Source of the DNA: CAZPUS01 sp964589825
GTDB lineage: Bacteria > Fibrobacterota > Chitinivibrionia > Chitinivibrionales > WJKA01
Assembly (NCBI GenBank): GCA_964589825.1
Contig: CAZPUS010000025.1
Location: forward strand, 1-42,956
Direction: 5' to 3'
DNA: 42,956 bases
A program made the position numbers and the translations under genes. Position 1 is the stretch's first letter. Each line of letters begins with the position of its first letter. Under the pieces are notes generated by a model. That model was given only the letters and a program-made list of their open reading frames with translations, had not been told where the DNA came from and searched no databases. Shown in pieces: positions 17,700 to 25,938 of the stretch.

Positions 17700-18845
17700 A
17701 TGCAACCACTCAATATTGTCGCCGATGAAAACATCCCTTTTGTCAAAGAAGCATTTTCCGATTTCGGAAACGTTACCACAATGCCGGGACGTAATATCAC
17801 CAATAATAAACTGAAAAATGCCGACATTCTGCTGGTCCGTTCCGTTACCAAGGTCAATGCCAGGCTTCTCGAAGGCACGTCAATCTCATTTGTGGGTACC
17901 GCAACCATAGGAATCGATCATATAGATACCGAAGCTTTACAGCAGCGATACATCGGTTTTGCACATGCACCGGGTTCAAATGCAGAATCGGTCGCGGAAT
18001 ATGTCCTCTCCTCTCTTTGTGAACTCGCCCGGACAAAACATTTTTCATTGCGAAATCGGGTGCTGGGAATTATCGGAGTGGGAAATATCGGAAGTAAAGT
18101 ATGGAAAAAAGCGAAGATGCTGGGTATACAGTGTCTGTTGTGCGATCCGCCGAAAAAACGGCTTATGAACAGTTCCTTGTTTAAATCGCATAAAGAGGTT
18201 TATTCCAAAAGCGACATCGTGACCCTGCATGTACCACTACAAAAACAAGGCGATGATGCAACCTATCATATGATCAACGACGAAACGTTTTCGGCAATGA
18301 AATCCGGAAGCATTCTGATTAATACCAGCCGGGGAAACGTGGTGGACGAAAATGCCCTGCTGCGTCATGTCGTTAACCTCAAAGGTCTGGTACTCGATGT
18401 ATGGGAACATGAACCGGATATTAACCGGGAAGTTCTTTCTGCAACCGATATCGCGACACCTCATATTGCAGGGTACTCTTACGAAGGCAAGTTGAGAGGA
18501 ACACAAATGATCTACAATGCAGCATGCGATTTTTTCTTCAGGGAAAAAAAGTGGCATATGAACAAAATATTGAAAAAAGAGCAGGAGCAACAGCTTGACG
18601 TGTCCGACTCTCAAACACCCTTATGTGAAGCGGTTTCCACCGTCTATCCGATATGCAAAGACGATGACGCCCTGCGCGATATAAAAAACGTATCCATCGA
18701 CGAACGGGGACAATTCTACGATCGACTTCGAAAAAACTATCCTACTCGGAGAGAGTTCTCGCATTACCGGGTCACGATGTCACAGGGCGGGCCCACTGCA
18801 GAAGCTCTTTCCGGCCTGGGTTTCAAAACCAGGATATCTTCCTGA
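17700..18845 (+). CDS. pdxB: Erythronate-4-phosphate dehydrogenase
   Basis: 381 residues, close to the 378 of E. coli PdxB. It oxidises 4-phospho-D-erythronate with NAD in the DXP-dependent pathway to pyridoxal phosphate. The N-terminus NIVADENIPFVKEAF and FVGTATIGIDHID are PdxB hallmarks. The Rossmann domain has GIIGVGNIGSKVW, followed by LHVPLQKQGDDATYHMI, INTSRGNVVDE and the catalytic HIAGYSYEGK region. The C-terminal portion (about 290-381) matches the PdxB-specific dimerisation domain, which separates it from other D-2-hydroxyacid dehydrogenases. AAAGGA lies 11 bases before the ATG. It converges with the barrel gene, only 16 bases apart. No other pdx gene is present. Confidence 0.93.
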   Translation: MQPLNIVADENIPFVKEAFSDFGNVTTMPGRNITNNKLKNADILLVRSVTKVNARLLEGTSISFVGTATIGIDHIDTEALQQRYIGFAHAPGSNAESVAEYVLSSLCELARTKHFSLRNRVLGIIGVGNIGSKVWKKAKMLGIQCLLCDPPKKRLMNSSLFKSHKEVYSKSDIVTLHVPLQKQGDDATYHMINDETFSAMKSGSILINTSRGNVVDENALLRHVVNLKGLVLDVWEHEPDINREVLSATDIATPHIAGYSYEGKLRGTQMIYNAACDFFFREKKWHMNKILKKEQEQQLDVSDSQTPLCEAVSTVYPICKDDDALRDIKNVSIDERGQFYDRLRKNYPTRREFSHYRVTMSQGGPTAEALSGLGFKTRISS

Positions 18846-18861
18846 CCCTTTACGGCAGGCT

Positions 18862-20262
18862 TTAAAAAGGAAGGCCTACATACAAATGCATACGCGGTAT
18901 ATACCGCGTGCCATGGTATATCTGCAGATTGGTATCGGTTACAGGCCATGCGGCATCGATACTGACTCCTGAATGCATAACCGGCAGAAGCACCCGCAGT
19001 CCTACCCCACATGAAGCTGCATACCCGTATGAGACTCCCGGACGGGTAACGTCATGACTGAAGAGTCCGAAGTCGGTAAATATCGCTCCATCAAAACAAT
19101 AACTGACTGACAGGGACCGGGTACTTCCTGTAAACGTTGCGGGTACCACGATCGAAGGAGTACTGAATAACCTGAAACGATACTCTCCCACGGCAACAGC
19201 GGCATTGTTTATATGTGCCCCGTCATTAAAGGTGTAAATAGCGTTTTCTCCAAAACCACGCATGGGATAGTCACCTCCGTAGGCAAGCCACTCGAATTGT
19301 CCGGGATCTCTGTTTCTTACACGCAGGTTTATCCTGAACGCAGCGGTATGGGCAGGTAAAAAACCATTAAAAAAACCTGAAATCCCGGCTATAGCCTGCA
19401 TATAGCTCAGCGAGTCATGCGAAAGGCGGTGCGTATAGGAGAGTTTGTTCCACTGGAACCATCCGCTACGAGTATTGAAACGGCGATCTCTGGTATCCGT
19501 ATTGAACCCTTCAAGAATCGTTATTTCATTCATACTCCTGGTTTCACCTGAATATGCCGAATCGTACAACGCGCGATTGCGGACATCAAATCCTTTCCAC
19601 GCATGCTGTACACGTGTGTAGAGATACGAAGCGGCCCCGATTGTCCGCCCAACTAAAAAAGATTCTCCGGTATAGGATGTGTGCCAGGGGAATGAGGCAC
19701 TTGGCCTGCGCCCCGCATTAACACGGGCGGTTATAAAGTAAGGTGAGGGCAACAGCGGTTTGCTCCAGCTCAACCCGATTCCATACCAGTGACCGATCCT
19801 TCCTCTTATTTTCAGCACCTCCATCGATCCTCTGAAGTTGGTGTTTTTTATCTCCCCCACGCCACTGAACCACAGGGCAGTACGAGACGTATCTCCGTAT
19901 TTCTGCCAGTGCAGTTCTCCCCCTACGTCACTGATACTCCAGAAAAACGCCGGCTCTTCGATCATGACATATACCTCGACGCTGTCTTCTTTTTTCAGCG
20001 TGACGATATCGGCACTCTGAATTACGCGTATCCGGTTGAGTCTCTTCTCCGCGTCATTCACCTGTAATGAATCATACCGGCTTCCGGACCGAAACGGCAG
20101 ATACATGTAAATAAGCTCAGAGCGGGTGACATGATTGCCCCTGATATATACCGCACTGATGTATTCCGATGCATCGGGTATTGTACATGGAATGCATACA
20201 ATCATCAAAACCAGCATATTTTCCCGCAACCAGTATTGCAGGGACCTGAAGCATCTATCCAT
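18862..20262 (-). CDS. BamA/TamA-like outer-membrane protein (Omp85 family) with a short POTRA part
   Basis: About 466 residues. After a hydrophobic signal-like segment (about 15-30) comes one POTRA-like domain (SAVYIRGNHVTRSELIYMYL to about residue 110), then a beta-barrel region ending in Phe (HLYVGLPF). The motif YPMRGFGENAIYTF resembles the RGF/RGY loop motif (VRGF) of the Omp85 family and GVGLRVLLP the penultimate strands. With a single POTRA it is much shorter than BamA (about 800) and nearer to small Omp85 or FhaC/TamA-like proteins; its cargo is unknown. I take the start at 20262 (MDRCFRS), because the longer frame to 20349 runs into the RNase P RNA. It begins about 30 bases after that RNA and no separate promoter is evident. 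Confidence 0.75.
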   Translation of the reverse strand: MDRCFRSLQYWLRENMLVLMIVCIPCTIPDASEYISAVYIRGNHVTRSELIYMYLPFRSGSRYDSLQVNDAEKRLNRIRVIQSADIVTLKKEDSVEVYVMIEEPAFFWSISDVGGELHWQKYGDTSRTALWFSGVGEIKNTNFRGSMEVLKIRGRIGHWYGIGLSWSKPLLPSPYFITARVNAGRRPSASFPWHTSYTGESFLVGRTIGAASYLYTRVQHAWKGFDVRNRALYDSAYSGETRSMNEITILEGFNTDTRDRRFNTRSGWFQWNKLSYTHRLSHDSLSYMQAIAGISGFFNGFLPAHTAAFRINLRVRNRDPGQFEWLAYGGDYPMRGFGENAIYTFNDGAHINNAAVAVGEYRFRLFSTPSIVVPATFTGSTRSLSVSYCFDGAIFTDFGLFSHDVTRPGVSYGYAASCGVGLRVLLPVMHSGVSIDAAWPVTDTNLQIYHGTRYIPRMHLYVGLPF

Positions 20263-20292
20263 ACGTGTTCTTTCTCTGAAACGAAGAATAAA

Positions 20293-20686
20293 AGGAAAGA
20301 CAGCCTGTAAGCCGGGTTCTGTCTGCCTGCGGATAACGCAGGGAGGCATTCATTTATCTGTCCGCTGCATAGCAGCGAACGTGAGCGACCTACCCGAGGA
20401 GAAAGGAGGCGGACCACCCCCCTCTTTTCAGAGTCTCCTCTGCGTGGTCTTGCACCGGACAGGGTTTGCCGGCCATGCATTCCTGCATGCGGTGAGCTCT
20501 TACCTCACCTTTTCATCTCTCACCCCGCGCAGGAGATGTCCTGCGCAGAGCGGTCTTTTCTCTGCGGCACTTTCCAACCCTCACGGGTTCCCCGCGCAGA
20601 CGGAGTGTCCTGTCCTGCGGTGCCCGGACTTTCCTCTCCGACCTCCACGGGACGGAGCGAATGCCCGGCTGTCTTCCCCTGAAAAA
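20293..20686 (-). ncRNA. rnpB: RNase P RNA (bacterial type A)
   Basis: On the minus strand the conserved elements appear in order: P1 5' strand GAAGACAGCC (20676-20667), GAGGAAAGTCCGGGC (20636-20622), GAAAGTGCCGCAGAGA, GGTAAGAGCTCACCGC, GGCAAACCC, GGTGCAAGACC, then GGTAGGTCGCT, AGATAAATGAATGCC, ACAGAACCCGGCTTA and P1 3' strand GGCTGTCTTTC (20305-20295). The RNA is the catalytic part of RNase P, which trims tRNA 5' leaders. Length near 390 fits type A. Ends are estimated from P1. A -10 box TATTAT (20701-20696) sits upstream; the -35 is unclear. No rho-independent terminator follows before the next gene. Confidence 0.95.
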
Positions 20687-20900
20687 AATCCAGGTATAAT
20701 ACCACACACCCGATATCCCGCCGACGGCCAATCATTGCCTGTACCATTTTTAAAATAATCCCCCCAACAAGGGATTATGTGTAACTCAGGTTACAATACG
20801 CCATATAAACGGGTTGACGCTTGATGCCCGAACGCGCGACATCGTCCGCGACGAGCGCAGCGTTGACCGCAACAATCGATCGTCTCAGCTAAAAAATAGT

Positions 20901-20930
20901 TTGTCGTGCCCAACCGGTTTTTACTATACT
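20901..20930 (+). promoter_or_regulatory. Candidate promoter for mltG
   Basis: TTGTCG (20901-20906) and TATACT (20925-20930) are separated by 18 bases, a good sigma-70 type match, on the side of the rnpB-mltG gap that faces mltG. The remaining gap from 20702 to 20900 holds a GC-rich segment near 20820-20880 with partial self-complementarity but no gene. Confidence 0.5.
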
Positions 20931-21084
20931 ACGGTTTAATACTATTTTTCCTGTATAGACGAACCTGCGAATTATTATGAAAAACGCACTATTCGGTATT
21001 TTTAAGATATGGCTTGTGGGCATTCTCGGCGCAGCTGCCGTGGGGGGACATGTTTTCTATTGGCTGTTATCAGGGATACGTATA

Positions 21085-22092
21085 ATGCAGACACATATCA
21101 AACTCGCTCTGGCGCTAGTGGTGAGTGCTGCTCTGTTACTGGGCATTTTTGTTTTTTTAATATTCGCGCCTTCCGGAACTCAGGCCAAAATTTCGATTCC
21201 ACGCGGGGCGACACTGCAAAAAACAGCCCGTATACTCGAAAAAAAAGGGGTTATCCGAAACCGAGCAGCTTTTATTCTTCTGATGAAACTCTCACGAAGA
21301 GAAAAAAAAATAAGGGCGGGTATTCATGAATTTTCCGCTCATGACAATGTTCTCGCCGTATCCAGAAAGCTTATGTCATCACAAGAGGAAGATGTCCGTA
21401 TTACCATAACCGAAGGGCTTACCATAGCGCAGGTAGCGTTGCGGTTTAAAGAAGCATTATCTATCGATACCGCAACATTTCTTGAATTATGCCGCAACGA
21501 TTCTGTGGTTCACTCCATAACTACCGAGGCGCCAACCCTCGAAGGATACCTCTTTCCCGATACCTATCGCTTCGCCAAACGGGCTGACGCCCGGGACGTT
21601 GTTGCAAAAATGACCAGACGATTTGTTCAGATGTATGCCGAAATCGAAATCGTGCCCGAAATTGACAGCGAATATTCCCAGCATGATATCGTGACGCTTG
21701 CATCGATAGTGGAAAAAGAAGCGACCGTAGACAGTGAGCGCCCGCTCATTGCGGGTGTATTTCATAACAGGTTAGAACTGGGGTATCCACTTGGTGCCGA
21801 CCCGACCGTGCGGTATGCCATTAACAAATTTACCGGCCCGCTCAGGGTTTCGGAACTCAACGTCAATTCACCTTACAATACCCGCAAATTCAAAGGGCTG
21901 CCTCCCGGTCCAATATGCAATCCGGGATTCGCTTCACTCAAGTCCGCTGCATCCCCCCGGGAAACCGATTATTTATATTTTGTGGCAAAATGGGACGGCT
22001 CAGGAGAACACGAATTTGCAAAAAGCAATCGCGAACATGTCCGGAACAAACTCAGAATAAGGAGAAAACGAAACATATGGAAAAAAAAGTAG
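21085..22092 (+). CDS. mltG: Endolytic murein transglycosylase MltG
   Basis: About 335 residues. It cuts nascent peptidoglycan strands at the inner membrane and is thought to end glycan chain growth. One transmembrane helix (LALALVVSAALLLGIFVFLIF) is followed by a LysM-like region (SIPRGATLQKTARILEKKGVI) and the YceG catalytic domain with TITEGLTIAQ, LEGYLFPDTYRF, ASIVEKEA (catalytic Glu), VFHNRLELGYPLGADPTVRYA and PYNTRKFKGLPPGPICNPG. AGGGA lies about 9 bases before the ATG at 21085. A longer frame from 20977 would add a second hydrophobic segment but has no ribosome binding site; the start remains somewhat open. The end overlaps the next gene by 16 bases. Confidence 0.93.
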   Translation: MQTHIKLALALVVSAALLLGIFVFLIFAPSGTQAKISIPRGATLQKTARILEKKGVIRNRAAFILLMKLSRREKKIRAGIHEFSAHDNVLAVSRKLMSSQEEDVRITITEGLTIAQVALRFKEALSIDTATFLELCRNDSVVHSITTEAPTLEGYLFPDTYRFAKRADARDVVAKMTRRFVQMYAEIEIVPEIDSEYSQHDIVTLASIVEKEATVDSERPLIAGVFHNRLELGYPLGADPTVRYAINKFTGPLRVSELNVNSPYNTRKFKGLPPGPICNPGFASLKSAASPRETDYLYFVAKWDGSGEHEFAKSNREHVRNKLRIRRKRNIWKKK

Positions 22093-22943
22093 CTCCCGAC
22101 GGTACCGGCATACGATCGGATCGTAAACATACTTCTCCGAATACGCTGTGTTTACTACTATCCATCATGCTTATAATGCTCAGCAGTATCCACCTGTCTG
22201 CACAGGAGATGATTCAGCCCAGGCGGCTTATCGATTCACATACCGCAGGGATTCTTCCCCGAGCGCATTTCGATTTCGAGACGCGTATTTACCCAAGTGG
22301 AACAGGGGATGGTAGCGGATTACTTATGAGTATCAGCGTCGGCATTACCGACAGGCTGAATATCGGTTTGGGCTACGGAGGAGACGGGCTTATCGGAAGA
22401 GGCGCTGCCCAGTGGAATCCCCGCCCGAGTGCACTTGTCAAATATCGCATCATCGAAGAGAGTTATATGCTCCCCGCATTCTCTCTCGGCTACGACGATC
22501 AGGGACACGGCGGACTCGAAAACAACAATTCATATGTGTATAAATCACAGAGTTTTTTTATTGCCGCAAGCAAAAATTACATTCTTGGTTCGGTACTGCA
22601 GATAGGCTTTCACGGGGCACTGAACTATTCCATTGAACAAACCGAGGAGACCGCATGGCCCAATCTGTATACCGGCATGGATCTCGGCATCAACGAAGAA
22701 CTCGCATTTGCCGGGGAATATGATTTTGCACTTAACGAACAGGACCCTGTACGCAGTGACGGAGATACCACCTATGCAAATCCGGTATACGGTTTTTTCA
22801 ATATTGCATTTCGCTGGCGTTTCTCGGAATCGTTCTATCTCGAATTTGCAGCCAAGGACATTTTCGAAAACAATACACGGCCAAACGGTGAGCCTTACGG
22901 ATGGGGACGTGCTCTGAAACTCGTCTACATTACACGCTTTTAG
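22077..22943 (+). CDS. Exported protein, probable outer-membrane beta-barrel, function unknown
   Basis: About 288 residues. A signal peptide (LCLLLSIMLIMLSSIHLSAQE, cleavage probably after the Ala near residue 42) precedes alternating short strands rich in Gly, Tyr and Phe (LLMSISVGITDRLNIGLGYGGDG, SFFIAASKNYILGSVLQIGFHG, VYGFFNIAFRWRFSESFYLEFAAKDIF) and the chain ends in Phe, as many barrel proteins do. The segment RPSALVKYRIIEE resembles outer-membrane transport or YjbH-like barrels, but I cannot assign a family. The ATG lies inside the end of mltG, so it is translationally coupled, and 39 bases before the U32 gene. No cysteine-type lipobox is seen. Confidence 0.7.
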   Translation: MEKKVAPDGTGIRSDRKHTSPNTLCLLLSIMLIMLSSIHLSAQEMIQPRRLIDSHTAGILPRAHFDFETRIYPSGTGDGSGLLMSISVGITDRLNIGLGYGGDGLIGRGAAQWNPRPSALVKYRIIEESYMLPAFSLGYDDQGHGGLENNNSYVYKSQSFFIAASKNYILGSVLQIGFHGALNYSIEQTEETAWPNLYTGMDLGINEELAFAGEYDFALNEQDPVRSDGDTTYANPVYGFFNIAFRWRFSESFYLEFAAKDIFENNTRPNGEPYGWGRALKLVYITRF

Positions 22944-22982
22944 AAAACAGTGCGTCATTATCAGTCATCTACGGGCGCTTAC

Positions 22983-24218
22983 ATGGATTTACCCGAATTA
23001 GTTGCTCCTGCAGGCAGTTTCGAACATGCAGAGACCGCGTTACGTTATGGTGCGGATGCAATATATGCGGGAGTCGACACACTCAATTTGCGTGCACGGG
23101 GGCACAATTTCGAACCCGATGCGCTTAACGAGCTTTTGGCTCTTTGCCGTCGATATACTGCATCGCTTTACCTCACCCTCAATATCTGGGCGGACGAATC
23201 TCATCTAAAACAGGTAACAATTCTGCTTCAAACCCTGCGTACCTCCAGGCTTTTACCGCATGCGTTTATCGTGAGTGATCCGGGTATTATATCCCTGTGT
23301 CGCAGGCTCTGCCCCGATACTCCCCTGCACATGAGCACACAGCACGGCACATGCAACAGTGAAGCAATGAAATTCTGGAAATGCCGCGGGGTTAACCGGT
23401 TCGTACTTCCCAGGGAATTGACATGTGATCAAATCGCCACGCTTAATGCCACGGGCATTGCACAGACCGAAATTTTTGCTCATGGTGCAATGTGCGTATC
23501 AATATCGGGACGCTGCCTTCTGGGCGCATACCTGCAGGGCCGGCATCCCAACTGGGGTGACTGTCCCCAACCGTGCCGTTATGCATACCGCCTTCAACTC
23601 GACACACAAACCACTGAATGCAGAGAAGACACGCTTGATATACAGCAGACGGAGGATGCAACCTATCTGCTTAACTCAAAGGATCTCAACACGCTCCCGA
23701 TCCTGAACCGGCTTGTAGATACCGGTGTGACTGCAATTAAAATAGAAGGAAGGAACAAAAGCGTCCATTACGTGGCCTCTGTAGTACACACCTACAGAGC
23801 AGCCCTTGACTCCATGCGTAACGGAACCGGGAATTACCATGCCCGATCCGAATGGATCGAGGAGCTCGAATCGGTCCCCCATCGACATTATACCACCGGA
23901 TTTTATGGCAATGACTATACCCTGCAGGAAATCACCGGCACCAAAGACGGCGGACGTAAACGCATAGTCGCGATCGTGAAGGAGCCCCTCGATGCACACA
24001 CGGCACTTGCTGATGTAAAACATCCATTTGAGTGCGACACCGGCGTCGATGTTCTCTCCAGCGGTAAAAAACCTGCACCATTTAAAACCATCATTACGCG
24101 GATTGAAGACATTAAAGGAAACAGACTCCATCGGGCGGTCACCAACCGCATTGTCAGGGTCACCACCGAACACCCGTTGCATCGAGGCGATATTTTCCGA
24201 CGGACCGAATCGGCCTGA
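22983..24218 (+). CDS. Peptidase U32 family protein (RlhA/TrhP-like)
   Basis: About 412 residues. The start MDLPELVAPAGSFEHAETALRYGADAIYAG is the usual beginning of the family. The signature EIFAHGAMCVSISGRCLLGAYLQGR and the nearby CPQPCR give the four Cys expected for an iron-sulfur cluster, and AIKIEGRNKS with YRAALDSM follows. Family members RlhA and TrhP hydroxylate C2501 of 23S rRNA and U34 of tRNAs using prephenate; older annotations call them collagenase-like proteases. It is shorter than RlhA (about 650) and closer in size to TrhP (about 450), with a shortened C-terminus. A GTG at 22950 would add 11 residues. The gene order with the radical SAM gene 46 bases downstream suggests one operon. 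Confidence 0.85.
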   Translation: MDLPELVAPAGSFEHAETALRYGADAIYAGVDTLNLRARGHNFEPDALNELLALCRRYTASLYLTLNIWADESHLKQVTILLQTLRTSRLLPHAFIVSDPGIISLCRRLCPDTPLHMSTQHGTCNSEAMKFWKCRGVNRFVLPRELTCDQIATLNATGIAQTEIFAHGAMCVSISGRCLLGAYLQGRHPNWGDCPQPCRYAYRLQLDTQTTECREDTLDIQQTEDATYLLNSKDLNTLPILNRLVDTGVTAIKIEGRNKSVHYVASVVHTYRAALDSMRNGTGNYHARSEWIEELESVPHRHYTTGFYGNDYTLQEITGTKDGGRKRIVAIVKEPLDAHTALADVKHPFECDTGVDVLSSGKKPAPFKTIITRIEDIKGNRLHRAVTNRIVRVTTEHPLHRGDIFRRTESA

Positions 24219-24264
24219 ATCGATATTTCGCCCATCACACACCCTCATCCGCCGGGATAATCGT

Positions 24265-25614
24265 ATGTCCGGTTCACACACCCGACCTCCTCATGTACTC
24301 GTGGTTTATCCGTGGGTAACCGATTTCAAACTCTATGATGAATGGATGCACCCCTTAGGGCTCTACTACCTGATATCCCTGCTGCGACATAACGGCTGTA
24401 CTGTGTCATTTTTCAATTGTCTTACGTATACCGGACATGAAAAAGAAAAGCCTTTGTCAACCGGCATGTTTCCCAGCCGTGCGCATACAAAGCCGCTTGC
24501 CTACCGGGGAGTTCCCCGTACCTACAAACGATACGGATGCAGCGCACAACAATTTGCCGCATTTCTTGACACCCTGGGCACCCAGGCGGATATCGATCTC
24601 ATATGCATCGGCAGCGGCATGACGTACTGGATCGACGGACTGCTCGAAACCACCTCGTTTCTTCACCGTATGTTTCCCGATACTCCCCGGGTAATCGGCG
24701 GCACCTCCGCACAACTGATCCCCGGCCATCTCCGCAGCCGCCTTCCGGGTACCTTCATATTCCCACACCATTTGTTCGATGACGCTGCCCTGCGACAGTG
24801 CGCAGTGCCGGTTCTCAACACCCTCTCGACTAAAGGATGGGTTCCCGAGCTCATCTCAGGGCTTCAGCTGCAACACAAGCTTTACCACGGACCGGTGCTT
24901 ACTTCGCTTGGCTGTCCCCATTCATGTACGTACTGTGCGTCGTCTTTCATTTCCCCGGAATTCACACAACGAAGCCATCGCATGGTTATGAAGGAATTGG
25001 ATTATATGAGCACAGTCCGGGGAATAACACATACGGCGCTTTATGACGACGCGTTCCTGTACCGTCCTCACTCACACGCCCGTGGTTTACTTACCAACAT
25101 CAGAAATCAACGCATACCTCTCACCTATCATTGCCCCAACGGATTACATCTTCGCTGGCTTGACAGGGAGATACTTGATCTGATGTGTGCATGCAGATTC
25201 CACACACTCCGTTTCGGCTACGAAAGCTCCCGGTACCGGTATCAAACCCATACGTCACATAAAACCGATGAATCCACACTTGCACGTGTTGCCCGGTTGC
25301 TGCACGAGTACGGCTATCAGGGTAATCGAAGCGGAATATACGTAATGGCGGGTCTTCCCGGGCAGACACCCCGTATGGTTGCCGATGAAATAGAGGCAAT
25401 AAGCTGCTGCGCGATCCATGTCAAACCCGTTTTTCTCTCGCCGGTACCGCATACCCCGTTATACCGGCATTATGCGACTGCCATTCCCGATATCACGACA
25501 GATCCCCGCAGACACAACGACACGGTATTCATACCCTCTCTCGCACAATGGGACCATATCGCAGTGGAGCAGATAAAACAGATGGCGGTTACCCGGAATG
25601 CTTCGATACAGTGA
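24265..25614 (+). CDS. Radical SAM protein with B12-binding-like N-terminal domain
   Basis: About 449 residues. The N-terminal part (about 1-190), VLVVYPWVTDFKLYDEWMHPLGLYYL and IDLICIGSGMTYWIDGL, matches the alpha/beta layout seen before radical SAM domains of the cobalamin-associated class, but the DxHxxG cobalamin motif is absent. The radical SAM cluster motif is CPHSCTYC (CX3CX2C) in SLGCPHSCTYCASSF. Later RFGYESSRYRYQ, AGLPGQTPRMVADEIEAI and FLSPVPHTPLYRHY follow the common elongated radical SAM pattern. The start at 24265 is 46 bases after the U32 stop; the frame is open further back but that overlaps the U32 gene. The substrate is not known. U32 hydroxylases and radical SAM enzymes both modify RNA in known cases, so a joint RNA role is possible. 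Confidence 0.82.
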   Translation: MSGSHTRPPHVLVVYPWVTDFKLYDEWMHPLGLYYLISLLRHNGCTVSFFNCLTYTGHEKEKPLSTGMFPSRAHTKPLAYRGVPRTYKRYGCSAQQFAAFLDTLGTQADIDLICIGSGMTYWIDGLLETTSFLHRMFPDTPRVIGGTSAQLIPGHLRSRLPGTFIFPHHLFDDAALRQCAVPVLNTLSTKGWVPELISGLQLQHKLYHGPVLTSLGCPHSCTYCASSFISPEFTQRSHRMVMKELDYMSTVRGITHTALYDDAFLYRPHSHARGLLTNIRNQRIPLTYHCPNGLHLRWLDREILDLMCACRFHTLRFGYESSRYRYQTHTSHKTDESTLARVARLLHEYGYQGNRSGIYVMAGLPGQTPRMVADEIEAISCCAIHVKPVFLSPVPHTPLYRHYATAIPDITTDPRRHNDTVFIPSLAQWDHIAVEQIKQMAVTRNASIQ

Positions 25615-25938
25615 CAGGTATATCCCACACGCGTCACCCGTGTTCCTGCCACCTCTTCTCCAATGCAACTTCCTAAAAAATAGTGTAATAGGCCTTACGT
25701 CCTGAAAGATGACATGAAGAAGCTTCAAATATTATTTTTTCTGGATTGAGCGATTGTCGAGATTGAAGCTGCGGGGAGCCGTGCCGGGAATGCGTTCTCG
25801 AAGCATATGGGTCGACCTTGTTGGCTTTCGTGGAGGCAGAAGCAGTATGGGAGGCAACAGATTGCTTAAACAAACCCGCTCAGTTCAGTTTTGTTTATTG
25901 ATTACTTGAATCGCACGCCTTTTAACCAGGATACATAA
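25615..25938. other. Intergenic region with repeat copy D
   Basis: Between the radical SAM gene and the sugar cluster. It holds repeat copy D (25741-25888). After the repeat, TTGATT and TTTAAC spaced by 17 bases (about 25899-25926) could be a weak promoter for the sugar cluster. AGGAT precedes the SorE-type ATG. No gene is seen. Confidence 0.5.
25741..25888 (+). repeat. Palindromic repeat, copy D
   Basis: A 148-bp copy with ends CTGGATTGAGCG and CCGCTCAGTTCAG. Family blocks GAAGCTGC, GAGCCGTGC, TGCGTTCTCGAA, CATATGGGTCGACCTTGTTGG, GCAACAGATTG and CCGCTCAG are present, but the right half of the central hairpin has diverged and pairs less well than in A and C. Confidence 0.75.

Noticed and set aside
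20135..20758. Open frames on both strands over the RNase P RNA gene
   Set aside because: The region is explained by the conserved RNase P RNA elements; GC-rich structured RNA leaves chance open frames.
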